64,000 nucleotides of DNA from Maratus speciosus. Taxonomy: Eukaryota; Arthropoda; Arachnida; Araneae; Salticidae. The DNA lies in contig OZ010793.1 in assembly GCA_963932465.1 (NCBI GenBank), positions 255,823,333 to 255,887,332 on the forward strand, read 5' to 3'. Numbering within the stretch: the stretch's first letter is position 1; each line of letters begins with the position of its first letter. Positions 10,767 through 21,533 of this stretch are shown piece after piece. Position numbers and translations under genes: made by a program. The notes under the pieces are model-generated. The model was given only the letters and a program-made list of their open reading frames with translations, had not been told where the DNA came from and ran no database searches.

Positions 10767-11331
10767 ACACGTTAAAAGAACGAGCTAATTCTGCTTGCAG
10801 TCTACCTTTCTTAAGTGCATTTACAGCGGCTTTTCTAGAATCACTTCAATATTTTTTACATTTCGGCATTTAAAAATAATTACAATAAGTCAATATAAAC
10901 ACTAATCGAAGCAATAGCGCCACTGACACCTTCAACAATTAAATGCAAACTAATTGTCAAAATACTTTTGAGCTAAGGAGAAGTAATATTTCTTCGGTGG
11001 CGCCGAATGTAAACATACAAGTTGAAATTTAATACATTTGAATAACTGTAGTCATAGTGTTCTCAATTATAGGGAATATATTTTCTTTTACATTTTTATA
11101 TTAAATAAAATAAGACAGAATATAATGTTGTCAAAATACTTTTGACCGCTACTGTACCTTCTAAGACGAACACCTCTCTAAAGTGGAATATTTATAGATC
11201 CTTTGTGATTCTGTCTTAGCAGTTTTTACTGTTGTATTTGTATCCATGATTCAGTAAACCAGGTCTACTTTTGGGGAGGGGGGGTCCGGACCCCCTGGAC
11301 CCCCCTTGGCTACGCCACTGCCCACTTAATC

Positions 11332-11822
11332 TGTAACAGAGCAGGGGGTAAAACTTATTCATATTCAAATCTATCAAGCAATATCATTCGTAGTAAATAA
11401 ATTATTTCGAGAAAAAACATATTTCGTTGAATCCAATTCTTGAAAAGTATTAAATCTTGAAAGTGTTTTTATATTTTATTTTTGACAAGACAACACATTG
11501 CGCATTTAAAATTTAACATTTAAAATAAGATAATAAATTCCGAGAATGCCATATATGCATCTCAGCCAAGTATAAATATATTCTGATCATTTCGAGAAAA
11601 TATATTCAAGCATCACTTCACTACATTAAATCACACTTGTTAATATAATAATTTACAATTCCGAGAAAACATTTTTTTTCCCGACTAAACACAATTCGAG
11701 TTTTTTACTTATAAAAAGAATTCTAGCATCAGTCAGTTTTCCGTGCTCTTTTTACATGTACTGAGCCACGTGATCTCGGCTATTTTTAGATTTCTCCCCA
11801 CGAAAGGAGCCATTTCGTAACA
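11332..11822 (-). repeat. Probable 3' LTR of BEL element 1
   Basis: On the minus strand it would begin TGTTACGAAATGG at 11822 and end CTGTTACA at 11332. The inner edge is supported by its position against ctgcccacccatgaacatatggg, which matches the region next to the 3' LTR of BEL element 2 (ttcttccccaccatgaacaacatggg). The outer edge rests only on the terminal ACA and is less certain, since no second LTR exists for comparison. Confidence 0.5.
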
Positions 11823-11991
11823 CTGCCCACCCATGAACATATGGGTGTTCATCACAAATAATTAAAATATATCAAATTGATACAAATACAAATATAAAAT
11901 ATGAAATGTTATACGTACTTCAGTATTTAAACACGTTACAATCAAATTCAAACAAAAATAAGAAGAAAAAATAAAATTAGTATATTAAAAG

Positions 11992-12594
11992 TTAATCAGT
12001 TCCCAGTTCCATGTGATATAGTAACTGTACTGGACGTCTGAGAATAGATTTCTCAGTTTTCACTTTACAGGCCTTCACCTTGCCGTCTCTTCCAGGAAAT
12101 AATTCAATAATTTTTCCTAGACTCCAGAAATTTCTGGCTAATTTATCATCTTTGATTAGTACAATGGCATTTAATTTAAATTGAGGAAAATTAGTTTTGT
12201 TCGAACTTAAATGAGCTGACCTCAAATTTAACAAGTATTCCCCTTTCCATCTAGACCAAAACAAGCGCATTAATTTTTCATGATAGTTATAAGATCTAAT
12301 TAACTCTTTCCTGGAAGAGATATTCGAGTCAAGGTGAAGCCGAACTGGTGGCAGAGAAGATATTCTTCTCCCAATTAGGAAGTGAGCAGGCGTTAATGGT
12401 AGCGGATCTGGATCTTCTGGCGAGGAATATGTTATAGGGCGAGAGTTGACCATGCCTTCAATTTCCACTAGTACAATATTCAGTTCAATCACAGTCAGGG
12501 ATGATTTGCCTAGGATTTTTCTTAATGCAGTTTTTATAGTCCTAACCATACGTTCATAAAATGGCTTCCATCTGGATGCCGCTCCTTGGATCCA
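11992..12594 (-). pseudogene. Integrase C-terminal region, BEL element 1
   Basis: The frame from about 12594 to 11992 reads through ERMVRTIKTALRKILG, then NSRPITYSS, TPAHFLIGRR and the C-terminal domain (LLNLRSAHLSS, IKDDKLARNFWSLGKI, FPGRDGKVKACKVKT). These are the hallmark blocks of the end of BEL/Pao integrases and the following DUF5641-type domain. The zinc-binding and catalytic core that should precede it are missing: upstream sequence jumps directly to the RNase H motif, so about 1 kb has been deleted in this copy. Confidence 0.85.
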
Positions 12595-12867
12595 ATGTAA
12601 TACGATTGTTGAATCCGTCTACAGTACTATTTTTTCCAGATCAGAGAAAATATTTTTAAGGTGATTAGCTATCCTAGCAGCTATTAGAGCCCCTAAAAGT
12701 TCGAGGCTTGGTAGAGTTATTTTCTTCAACGGGGTCACTCGAGCCTTAGACATTATAAAGCATGTCTTAAAAGCACCTTCGGATGTTTTAAAACGGAAGT
12801 AAGCTACCGCTTTACAGGATTTTAAGGAAGCGTCGGAAAATAGGTGAAATTGTACATTGTCCTGCAC
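12595..12867 (-). pseudogene. RNase H fragment, BEL element 1
   Basis: The minus-strand frame from 12867 contains FSDASLKSCKAVAYFRF, keeping the first catalytic Asp of the BEL RNase H, and LPSLELLGALIAARIANHL. A TAG stop at about 12617-12619 is followed in the same frame by TDSTIVLHWIQG, which holds the next acidic motif. Directly after this the reading enters integrase C-terminal sequence at about 12595, the deletion scar. Confidence 0.8.
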
Positions 12868-12897
12868 TTCACCCGAGTGATAATAATACCTGGGTAT

Positions 12898-13641
12898 TTA
12901 TAATTGTTCTAGTAATTCTATTTCCTGATACCATGTTCTGTATTTAATTTTAAATTCTTCATTAAATTCATCGTCCCAGTCTAACCCACTCTGCCATAAT
13001 TCTTGTAAAAAGATCTTAATTCTAATCAAAAATGGTGACATAAATTCGACAGGATCAAATATTTTGGCGGCAGTTTGAAGAACATGCCTTTTGGTGAATT
13101 CTAAGCTGTCACCAATTGACACTAAAGATGCCAAATCTATGGCCCGAAAATCCTCTTCAATATTCCAGTTTAGCCCCAATACTTTAGATTCTGTACAATT
13201 TTCATTAATTTCTATAACCGGGTTACCATTCCACGATTCCTTTAATTCTGGAGAATTAGTAACGAACTTTCGCAATTGCATATTAGCATCTTTAAATATA
13301 GAAACGGCAGTAGTTGTTAGTTTCATGGCTTCTGCAACCCTGGATGCTCCATAAATTAAGTCATCCACATATAAATATTTATTAATCATTTCATAAGCGA
13401 CGGGCTCTATTTCCTTATAATTACCAATATGTTTTTTAATTGTAGAGGCTAAAACATAAGGGGAGCTGGTCACACCGAAGCAGTGACGGTTAAAATGGTA
13501 TAAAACGCTGCGTTGATCTATGTCGCAGTCATCGAAATACAAAAAACATAAATAATTTCTATCATTTTCTGATACCTCTATTTGTAAAAAGGCCCTAGCA
13601 GTATCCCCTGTGAAAGCAATTTTAAACTGCCTAAAATTCAA
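12898..13641 (-). pseudogene. Reverse transcriptase core, BEL element 1
   Basis: The 247-residue frame covers most of the RT palm and thumb. Asp13 in GDTARAFLQIEV is the motif A aspartate and YVDD at residues 91-94 is the catalytic motif, both intact. NRHCFGVTSSPYVLA and KIFDPVEFMSPF are typical of the family. The fingers region is disrupted: 13642-13730 is out of frame relative to the gag-protease frame that ends at 13731. The start Met is internal to the ancestral protein. Confidence 0.85.
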
Positions 13642-13730
13642 CAGCTATGAGATTAGGATTTAAATTTTCCCCCGCAAAAAGACATTGATTTAGACTTTTT
13701 CCACATTTTTTCGGCTGCTCGCGTCAAAAA

Positions 13731-15494
13731 CTATCCTGGTTTTTGTGGTGGAGGAACTTGGCCTTGAAACAGCAGATGGGGCATTACATAATCGATAGAA
13801 CAATTATCATTACATTTTTCAATAATTCCTTCACTTAATTGCTCTTTCATAATTTCATTATCCTTCAAAAACAAAGATTTATCACTCTTTAGTCTTTTCT
13901 CCAAACCAGCGAAACGCCTTTTTGCAACCTCGTAATTATTAAACAAATTTTGTTTATCTAATTCATTACACCATAACAAGGGGGTCATATATCTATCATT
14001 TTTAAAAATGATTTCTTTCTGGAATTGATTAATGACCTCATAAGTCTCTTCGTGCTTTTGATCATTAGAATCGATTAAAAAGGACTCGATGCGCCATAAA
14101 TTCCTAAGATCATTTTCTGGAGGTAAACAAATTACATTTAAACAGGGAGTTGTGTGTGAATTATTACTGTCAACTCGACCGACCAAGATTTTACCAAATA
14201 TTGTTGGCTGCATAAATAATTGATGATTAATTTTTTCGACAGATCCTATTATAGTATAGAATAAATAATCTGCCCCTAGCAAAATCTGAACAGGTTTCGA
14301 ATGAATAAAAGTGTCAGCCAATTCATGTTTATCTAATTGTAGTTTATCTATTAACTTATAATCAACAGAAGTCATTATCTTAGTACCGCTAATAATTTCA
14401 GAAACTAGCGCTTTTACAGTTATTTTTTCATAAGGATGATGACAACTAATAATAGTTAAACTTACTACATTAAATTCCTTTTCTATGGCGTCGCGATTCG
14501 CAAACGTATAAACCAAAAGTGTTTCCTTAGCAACAGGTTTTAATTTTAACGCTGTGGCTAAACTTTTTGTAATAAATTTTCTAGAGGATGCAGAATCACA
14601 TAAAATTCTCGTGTTTAATTTATTTCCTGTTCCCTGCACTTGTACACAGGCAGTTTGCAACAATGTTGCATACTTTTCGGGTGAATTATTTGTTTTTATT
14701 ACATATGAAAACACGGTTTGACTTTTGTCATTTTTCGACGTTTCGGCTTTCGCTGAGCCATCATCAGGACGCATTTTTGATGATTTTTCAATGGGGCAAA
14801 ATAAATAATTATGCTGCTTACTTTTGCACGATTCACAAGAAGGTATTTTTACCTTATACAAAGATATTAAGTGCGATTTCAAGAAGCATCGATAACATCT
14901 CCCATCTTTTTTCAACTTATGCCTTTTCTGTTCATCGGTAATCTCGTTACACTTTAAGCTTAAATGGTTCGAGTTACAAAAAACGCAAACATTTTTTACA
15001 ATAGTGTTAAGCGCGACTGAAGTGGGAACATTAGGTTTTATCCTAGGAGCCCATTTTCCCCATCGTGTTACTTCCTGATTTTTTAAGGAAACCCCTGACA
15101 CTGCAATAGCTGCCTCTCGCGACTCTATTTCAAACTTTATGAAATTCATCAATTCATTCACGTCACCAGCTTTTTCGGCATTCTTTTTCACCTGAAATTC
15201 TATAACTAAATTATGAGGTAATTGTTTTAAGATTATTGGTATCAATAAATACCCAAAATTATCTGACGCCACCCCGATAGCTTTTAAATTACGAATACTC
15301 ACCTCGCATTCGTCATATAAATCCCGTAACAATTTTATGTTCGCGGTTGATTTTACTGGTTCTAGTTCTAACAACTTGTTTATAAACCCGCTTATCAAAA
15401 TTTCTGGTTTACCGTATCGATTCTGCAGTAAGTCTAAAGAGTGCTGAAAATTAGTTTCGTTTAGGGCTAAACCGGAAATTGATCTAAGCGTCAC
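13731..15494 (-). pseudogene. Gag C-terminus, zinc knuckles, aspartic protease and start of RT, BEL element 1
   Basis: A 587-residue frame. Residues 1-130 are the gag part (SGFINKLLELEPVKS, LLIPIILKQLPHNLV) like the DUF1759 family. Cys/His clusters follow at 170-182, 200-208 and 220-233; the middle one lacks its last Cys. The protease lies around Asp300 (ILCDSASS, where DSG is usual in this family). The end overlaps the RT fingers (EQLSEGIIEKC, at about residues 545-556) and is then lost by frameshift. The N-terminus is separated from 15484-16026 by a further frameshift at about 15490. Confidence 0.85.
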
Positions 15495-16026
15495 CTGACA
15501 AAAATGATTTTAAGTAATTGAATTTGTCAATTTTGGTTAAATTCTCGTTCGAATCGATTGTACTTTTGAAACTATTCATGAATTCTAAAAAGGTATTTGG
15601 ATCCCCCTTAAAGACTGGTATAGTTATTTTTGGCAAATTTATTGTTGCCGGCCTAGCACTAACATAAGGAATTGTACTCGCATTAAATACAGAACTAGTA
15701 TCAGGTTGATCAGAATCAATTTTAAATTTCTTCAAATTCAATTTAATTTTAAATTTGGTTTCGTTTATAATATCATCGTAATCGATGCTCGTTTGTATAT
15801 CCTTTTCGAAAACTGTTCCATCATCAATTAATTCCTGAATTTGATTGTTTACCAATTTTAATTCAGATTGCTTATCATTAATATTAGTTAAATATTCTGT
15901 AAGTTGATCGAAGTTACTTTTATTTTCAAAATCAATACTTTCTATAAAAGTTTCAATTTTTGTTATAAGTTTCGTTATTGAGGTCTTCATGACCTTTCTT
16001 TTACTTTTTAATTTGTCGATATCCAT
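15484..16026 (-). pseudogene. Gag N-terminus, BEL element 1
   Basis: I place the start at 16026 (MDIDKLKSKRKVMKTSITKL), because the second BEL element starts the same way (MESIDKLKAKRK). The first 90 residues are charged and probably coiled-coil; the rest is capsid-like (INLPKITIPVFKGDPNTFLE). The frame stops at 15484 just after KSFLSGDA, where the other element reads on, so an indel at about 15490 has cut gag. The upstream in-frame Met at 16035 is possible but not conserved. Confidence 0.8.
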
Positions 16027-16229
16027 TATTTTCAATTATTTTCATGCATAGAACAAAATGGCTACAGTACCTTTTTTTATCCGCGACGAGAAGACGGAAG
16101 AACCATGGACGAGTAATCCAATATTTTGAAGACGATGATAATCTTATAATCTAGTACACCATGATAATCAAAACACTATCATTAATAAATGCGAAGACGT
16201 GAGAGGTACTCTTTCAGCAATTATCACTC

Positions 16230-17125
16230 AAAGACAGTACTGTACTGTAACCGATTTCTTTTGTGTGTCCCTGTAAATGAATAAAAAATGGTATGAATGC
16301 CCTGTTCTAACCTGATCATAGTGAAATTTAGCGATTTATATCAGTTTCAATACATTTGAAATAGCATAATGTCATTATAATACTCTGCAAACGATTTTTC
16401 CCCATATACCATAATGCAAAGGAATAATTTTGAGTGCCCCTGTAAATGAACGATTAATCCTACATACTTCATATACAATACCAAACATGCTTTGGTGACC
16501 CTAAATTATCTTTATCAACTTCATGAAAATCCTAGTATATTTACGGGAGATAGAGCGTGGACAGACGGCCAGACGGACAGATGGCCAGACGGCAAGACAA
16601 ACCGAATGCATAAATACTTTTCAACTTTGTTGGAAAGTGTTAAAAATGCATTGCGAGCAATCAAATACAGTAATTAGGATACAAGTATAGTATCTGAAAT
16701 CTTTTCAAATACACCGCAAACAATTCTCCCTATACCATTATGAACGGAATTATTTTGTGTGGCCCTGTAAATGAACAATAACTATTCTTTGCACCGCATA
16801 TTCAACAGAATGCATATTTTAGTAGAATTCATAAATGAATATCAATTTTACTATGCTTGAAAGAGTGTAACACTATTAAAAATCATTTCAAACGATTTTT
16901 TCCCATTGGCCGTAATGTAACGGAAAACTTTTGAATATCCCTGTAAATGAACTAAACATTCTACAAACTTCATTTGAAATAGGGAACGTGCTATGGTAGA
17001 GGTCACTAACATCCAAAAATTTCAGAACGATCCGAGCATATTTACGAGAGTTAGAGCGTGGACAGACGGACAGACAAACCGAAGTCATTAACACTTTTCA
17101 ACTTTGTTGGAAAGTGTTAAAAAAA
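16230..17125. repeat. Two satellite-like units of about 430 bp
   Basis: Unit a (~16230-16640) and unit b (~16690-17125) share the order gtgtNNccctgtaaatgaa, caaacgattttttcccat, ccctgtaaatgaac, tttacgNgagatagagcgtgg, a cagacggacagac microsatellite and the hairpin aacacttttcaactttgttggaaagtgtt. A third unit lies at 20722-21160 beyond the inserted hAT. The frames with SVCPRSN come from the cagacgg repeat and are not genes. Confidence 0.7.
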
Positions 17126-17287
17126 ATCCGCTTTATACAGATTGCTTATGCCATATCATCTTTAGATTCATCTATGCTTTGTCATACGCCAGACAGAATG
17201 ATTTTAACAATACCGCGCTAAACATAGATGTGAGAAAAATCGACAAACAAAATCTTCATTTGGCGCCCCTTCGTTCTTGCGCCCGGG

Positions 17288-20200
17288 GCACATGCCAGGC
17301 TCGGACTGGCCCGCCGGCCCATCGGCCCGAAGGCCGGTGCGCCCTCGTCCAGGGAAACTTTCGCGCCCTAAGTGCCTAAGCCGTTACAATATTTTTTCAC
17401 TCATTGTACACGTACATTCTGATTAGCATACTAAATTTCGAGAATTCATTTAGGGATAGTTAAAAATTAATAGAGAGACAGACAAGAAAGGTATTTTTTA
17501 TTATCCTAAAGAAATTAAAGATATATCGTAACAATTTCAGGATCGGAAACCAAAGGGACATCTTTGCATGCGATGGAAAGAGAAAACATGCACCCAACGA
17601 GAGCTTTATGCCATGGCGCCCTGGACGAAATGTTTTTCATCGCTTCTTTGAATGATATCGTTTAGATTTTAACCAAGTATTTTGCATATTTCCAGACCTT
17701 TTGCTTTTAGTACCTTGCCCCATCTCCCCCCACCGGTCTCTTATATCCCTGAATGCACATATAATCGTGCCTTTTGAAAAGCAACTTGAGAAAAAAGAAG
17801 AGAAATATCAGAAGGCAAAAAAACTTTTTGGATCGATTTTGATTGGAAAACATGATATTTCTTTTCGGGGAATACAAAGTTGATAATACTTTTGGATTGC
17901 AATCCTACAAGCTGTGGGATCTCATGGTCAACGTTTTCTCATTCACAAAATCTACCATCATTTTCGGGTAATAATCCTCGCATTATTTAATGACTGATTT
18001 TTCACGATTAAATAACTATAAGGATATTCTAGTATGTGTTTAAAAAAAAAATGTTTAATTTAATCAATCGAAAAGTGTTTCATTAAAAAAAGCAGCGACT
18101 ACTATTTAGAAACTATAATACAGTTTTTGAATAAAATAAACTTTTCAACGACAAAACAAAGAAACACTTAAATGAAATATTAAAATCTTTTAATAAAAAT
18201 ATTTTTTTAAATGTTTTAATAAAAATATTTTTAAAATGTTTTAATAAAAATATTTTTTTTAATGTCTTTAAAATGTTTATTTATTTTGATTTGTGTTGAA
18301 TTTCTAAAAAAGTACTGAACTAATTTTGATGATATTTAAATGGGATTAGTAAGAGAGTATACTCTTTCAATTAAAAAAATATCATGTGGTTCGGTTGCGT
18401 AGTTTCGTAGTAATCGGTGAACATACATAAAAAAAATACATAAGCGTCCTCCTCCTTTGTTTGAAGACGGTTAAAAAATACTGGCTACGTGATCCTGCAG
18501 TTTGCAAATACAATCCCTGAGGCACTTCTCTCAATTATGGAAACTTAAATATATCCCTTAATTTCTAACAATGATAAAAAAAATTTCAAATCATGGAAAG
18601 AGTGTGCTGATAATAGTAAATTTATTCAAATATTTTAGCTATTTCACACTAACACAGCGACTTTTTTATGGTGTACTTTTTCTGCAGAAACCTTTTTATA
18701 GTGCGATATCAATTCAGCATCCTTTTTTAAGGATACAAAATACCTATTATTTTCACAAGCACGTATTATTTTCATATTCATTACATTTTCTAATTCAAAT
18801 ACACTATAATATGTGGTACTTTTATAAAAGAATGAAAGAAGGGTGAGATTTAGTTTTCAAAATTTCTATTTCCATACGAGAAGTACATTTTTGTTCTAAA
18901 CATAAATATTTTTTTAACGAAGCTTGCATACTGAATTTTTCTTGTATGTGGAGCGAAACACCTGCAGATACTACATTTAAAAGTGTTACTTTGTTAATAA
19001 TATTAATAATAATAAAACAGTAGTAAATAAAAAATAATTACTGTCAGATTCTAACAGAAATTGAATTTATGACAATTCTAACTGGCTTGACAACTAATTC
19101 ATATTACGTTATATAAATATATATAAAAGAATAGGTTGAAGCCCTTAGCAACACCACAGCAACTCTATTTGGCGCCTAGTGCAAAAAACCTTTTTAGCTT
19201 TTCTAAAGAACGTCAGTGCATAAATGGTGATAAGTGGGGAAAAAATGTGGTTACTCCTTACGAAATCTGCTAAAAATAATCGTAAAAAAATAAGTAGGTA
19301 CCAATAGACTTGAAATAATATCTACAATTTGTTGTTATGTATACATTATGTTTCCGAAGCCATCTAATTATTAAAAATTGTGACAACTTTGAATTTTCAA
19401 ACAATAAAACCCATTTTTGCCACTTTATTTGAGTTTCTTGGAAACTCAACAGCCCGGAAAAAGGCATAAGTTTATATGCATTGTTTTAAATCTTGATAGG
19501 ATTAGAAGAGTTTAAATTTGAAGATGTTAAAGTTAATCCATTTGAGAAACTTAATTTGTATCTTCATAAAAGTTATCCGATTGATTTTTGATTAATTTAT
19601 TAAAGAGATATACTGAATAGGCCTAAACTTATCCCAGATTTTTTTCTATTGAAAAACTATTTTTAATTATGCAAACTATTAATAAAGCCATATTAAAAAA
19701 ATATATTATGAACAAACCACAATTGTTAAAAACATCGATGTGTACAGTTCATTTGAATAATTAGTTTTCGAGATATAGAGAAATTTTTTCTTTCCATAAT
19801 TTAAGGGGACCATATTCTGTTATCAAGAAGCCACAGAAAAAAAAAAAAATCTTAGAATCTTACCAGAAATATTTTGTAGGATTTTCTTTGATGTAAAGTA
19901 ACTTTTAATAAATTTAGAATTATTCTATAATTTTACTGATGACTAATTGAGTGTTTTCGGTACTTTTTCTTGTAAGATCTAAAATTTATTTTCCGAATTT
20001 TAGGGATAAACCCCTAACACATTTTGTTTTATAACTGTATTAAGATTTAAGAAAAGCATATAAACTTTATCAATTTCCTGGGTAGCAAGGAACTAAAATA
20101 GGGTGTCAAAAATGGATGTTACAATTTGAAAAATCAACATTCGTGCATTTTTTATATGTAGACAGCCTCCAAAGCAAAAATTTTGAAATTCATTTAATAG

Positions 20201-20700
20201 TAAATATTATTCCAAAACAATTGTTTCCTACATATTTTTCATATGGTCATTTTCAGGAAAATTCGTAGGGGTGATCACTTTTTTTCTCCAAAATTCTATC
20301 AGCAAAAGAAAAAAGCCCTAGTCTTGATATCAGTCATCTACTACAAGATATGTTTTCAACTAGCTGGAACTTTTAGATATTACCTGATTTGTTTTAAAAA
20401 ATTGCGTAGTATTGTGTAGGTTTGATGGAACTCTAAAACTGCACGGAGAATATAGAAAAGTCCTCTATCAAGATATAGATATATCATGAAGTTATTATGA
20501 AATTATATCTATCAAGTTAGAGATATATTTTAAGCCGTTATCATTACTTGGTGCTATGCAAGTGTGTCAAATCAAATCTTGTTAAGCCAGATATAAGATA
20601 AGCAAATAAAATTGACTGGGAATTCGTTAAAATTTTTGCGCCCTCGGAAAATCCAAGGTCTGCGCCCTTTACATTGACCCAGTCCGACCCTGGCACATGC
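17288..20700. mobile_element. hAT element hAT-B with 8-bp target duplication
   Basis: The element 17296-20692 (3397 bp) begins caggctcggactggcccg and ends with gacccagtccgaccctg, an imperfect inverted pair. It is flanked by perfect gcacatgc (17288-17295, 20693-20700). The interior is AT-rich, with a few repeats of atttttttaaatgttttaataaaa at about 18190-18260. I recognise no transposase and no other gene in it. It splits a satellite array, units of which lie on both sides. Confidence 0.9.
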
Positions 20701-20721
20701 TCTCGCCGTATCATACAATAT

Positions 20722-21310
20722 AGTATCTGAAATCTTTTCAAATACACCGCAAACAATTCTCCCTTTACCATTATGAACGGAATTCTTTTGTGTGGCCCTG
20801 TAAATGAACAACAACTATTATTTGGACCGCATATTCAACAGAATGCATATTTTAGTAGAATTCATAAATGAATATCAATTTTACTATGTTTGAAAGAGTG
20901 TAACACCATTAAAAATCATTTGAAACGATTTTTTTCCCATTGGTCGTAATGTAACGGAAACTTTTGACTGTCCCTGTAAATGAACTAAACATGCTACAAA
21001 CTTCATTTGAAATAGGGAACGTGCTATGGTAGAGGTCACTAACATCCAAAAATTTCAGAACGATCCGATCATATTTACGAGAGTTAGAGCGTGGGCAGAC
21101 GGCCAGACAGACAGACAAACCGAAGTCATAAACACTTTTCAACTCTGTTGGAAAGTGTTAAAGAAAAATCCGCTTTATACAGATTGCTTATGCCATATCA
21201 TCTTTAGATTCATCTATGCTTTGTCATACGCCAGACAGAATGATTTTAACAATACCGCGCTAAACATAGATGTGAGAAAAATCAACAAACAAAATCTTCA
21301 TTTGGCGCCC
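20722..21310. repeat. Third satellite unit plus flanking segment, duplicate of 16688-17275
   Basis: Near-identical to 16688-17275 over about 590 bp, from tagtatctgaaatcttttcaaatacaccgc to aatcttcatttggcgccc, followed by a C-run at 21323-21340. The left copy leads into the hAT-B insertion site. The pair was probably a tandem duplication before hAT-B arrived. Confidence 0.75.
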
Positions 21311-21533
21311 GGAGCACTTGCTCCCCCCCCCCCCCCCCCCTTCGTTTCGGACCTGGGAAATACCGTTTGGGAAATTTTCTTGTTCACTCACTCTAGTCTT
21401 ACCAGGTAGTATCATCATAAAAAGCGGGACAGGAAGAAAAAAGTGGAGCAGGGACTTACTAAATCGGGACTTTAAAATACATTAATTCCTAAGAAACGGA
21501 ACTTGTCTATAACGGAATTCTGGCTTAAACGTA

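Larger units (their letters stand above)
10089..10770. mobile_element. TRIM-like element with 141-bp terminal repeats and tRNA-like box
   Basis: The element is 10093-10766 (674 bp). It has two direct terminal repeats of identical length, 10093-10233 and 10626-10766, each starting TGTG and ending TGCA as LTRs do. It is flanked by acac (10089-10092, 10767-10770). The other fold-back arm (9255-9270 complement) shows the uninterrupted sequence gagacacgtt, confirming a 4-bp duplication. A purine-rich tract (gggggtggagta, 10613-10624) sits directly before the second repeat, as a polypurine tract should. No coding region is visible. The size and layout match terminal-repeat retrotransposons in miniature. 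No clear primer binding site was recognised after the first repeat (tttgtgaccttggac). Confidence 0.75.
9734..10850 (-). pseudogene. N-terminal Tc1-like transposase fragment, right arm, split by the TRIM
   Basis: This is the mirror copy of the left-arm fragment. The minus-strand frame 9973-9734 gives the second DNA-binding subdomain (KENYGIDIHVSSVKRRLNLY) and keeps a sense codon where the left arm has the TAG stop. The first helix-turn-helix lies beyond the inserted TRIM at 10771-10850. The catalytic domain is missing, as in the other arm. Confidence 0.75.
8869..11156. mobile_element. Palindromic fold-back element of Tc1 type
   Basis: The element 8871-11154 begins cagtagcgctcaaaagtatt, ends with the complement of cagtagcggtcaaaagtatt, and is flanked by TA (8869-8870, 11155-11156). 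The paralogous hAT-A1 copy at about 7866-7875 has the uninterrupted site (ttataccttt), which proves the insertion. Almost the whole element is one inverted repeat: left arm 8871-~9640, right arm ~9703-11154, loop about 60 bp. After removal of the 678 bases of the nested TRIM and its duplicated target, the arms are about equal (roughly 770 bp each). Each arm has an outer and an inner copy of gctcaaaagtattttgacaa (8878 and 9053 on the left; about 10952-10971 and 11128-11147 on the right), the IR/DR layout known from Sleeping Beauty-type Tc1 elements. Confidence 0.9.
1..11320. mobile_element. Outer hAT element hAT-A2 (left end outside window), split by nested elements
   Basis: This copy is colinear with the complete inner copy at 5023-8035. 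Bases 1-~475 match 5278-5735, 3021-~4654 match 5755-7356, and 8410-8870 plus 11157-11320 match ~7372-8035. The right terminus is ggctacgccactg, ending at 11320, the same as in the inner copy. Two insertions interrupt it: hAT-A1 at 5023-8035 and the fold-back at 8871-11154. Relative to hAT-A1 it has about 730 extra bases (4655-5022 and 8044-8409), so the inner copy looks like an internal-deletion derivative. No hAT transposase is visible; the only coding relic is Tc1-like. The left TIR lies before base 1, so its target duplication cannot be tested. Confidence 0.75.
11332..16150 (-). mobile_element. BEL/Pao LTR retrotransposon 1, 5'-truncated and internally deleted
   Basis: The minus strand carries gag, aspartic protease, reverse transcriptase, an RNase H fragment and an integrase C-terminus in BEL/Pao order, followed by one LTR. 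The 5' LTR and primer binding site are not found: the sequence passes from the gag leader into the ~430-bp satellite at about 16150-16230. Frameshifts, stops and an internal deletion at about 12595 make it dead. It is a different lineage from the element at 23019-29838; their RTs align well but differ at many residues. Confidence 0.85.

Noticed and set aside
16888..21142. Frames containing VCLSVCPRSNSRKY
   Set aside because: They derive from the cagacggacag microsatellite and flanking satellite sequence, in both copies, and carry no domain.
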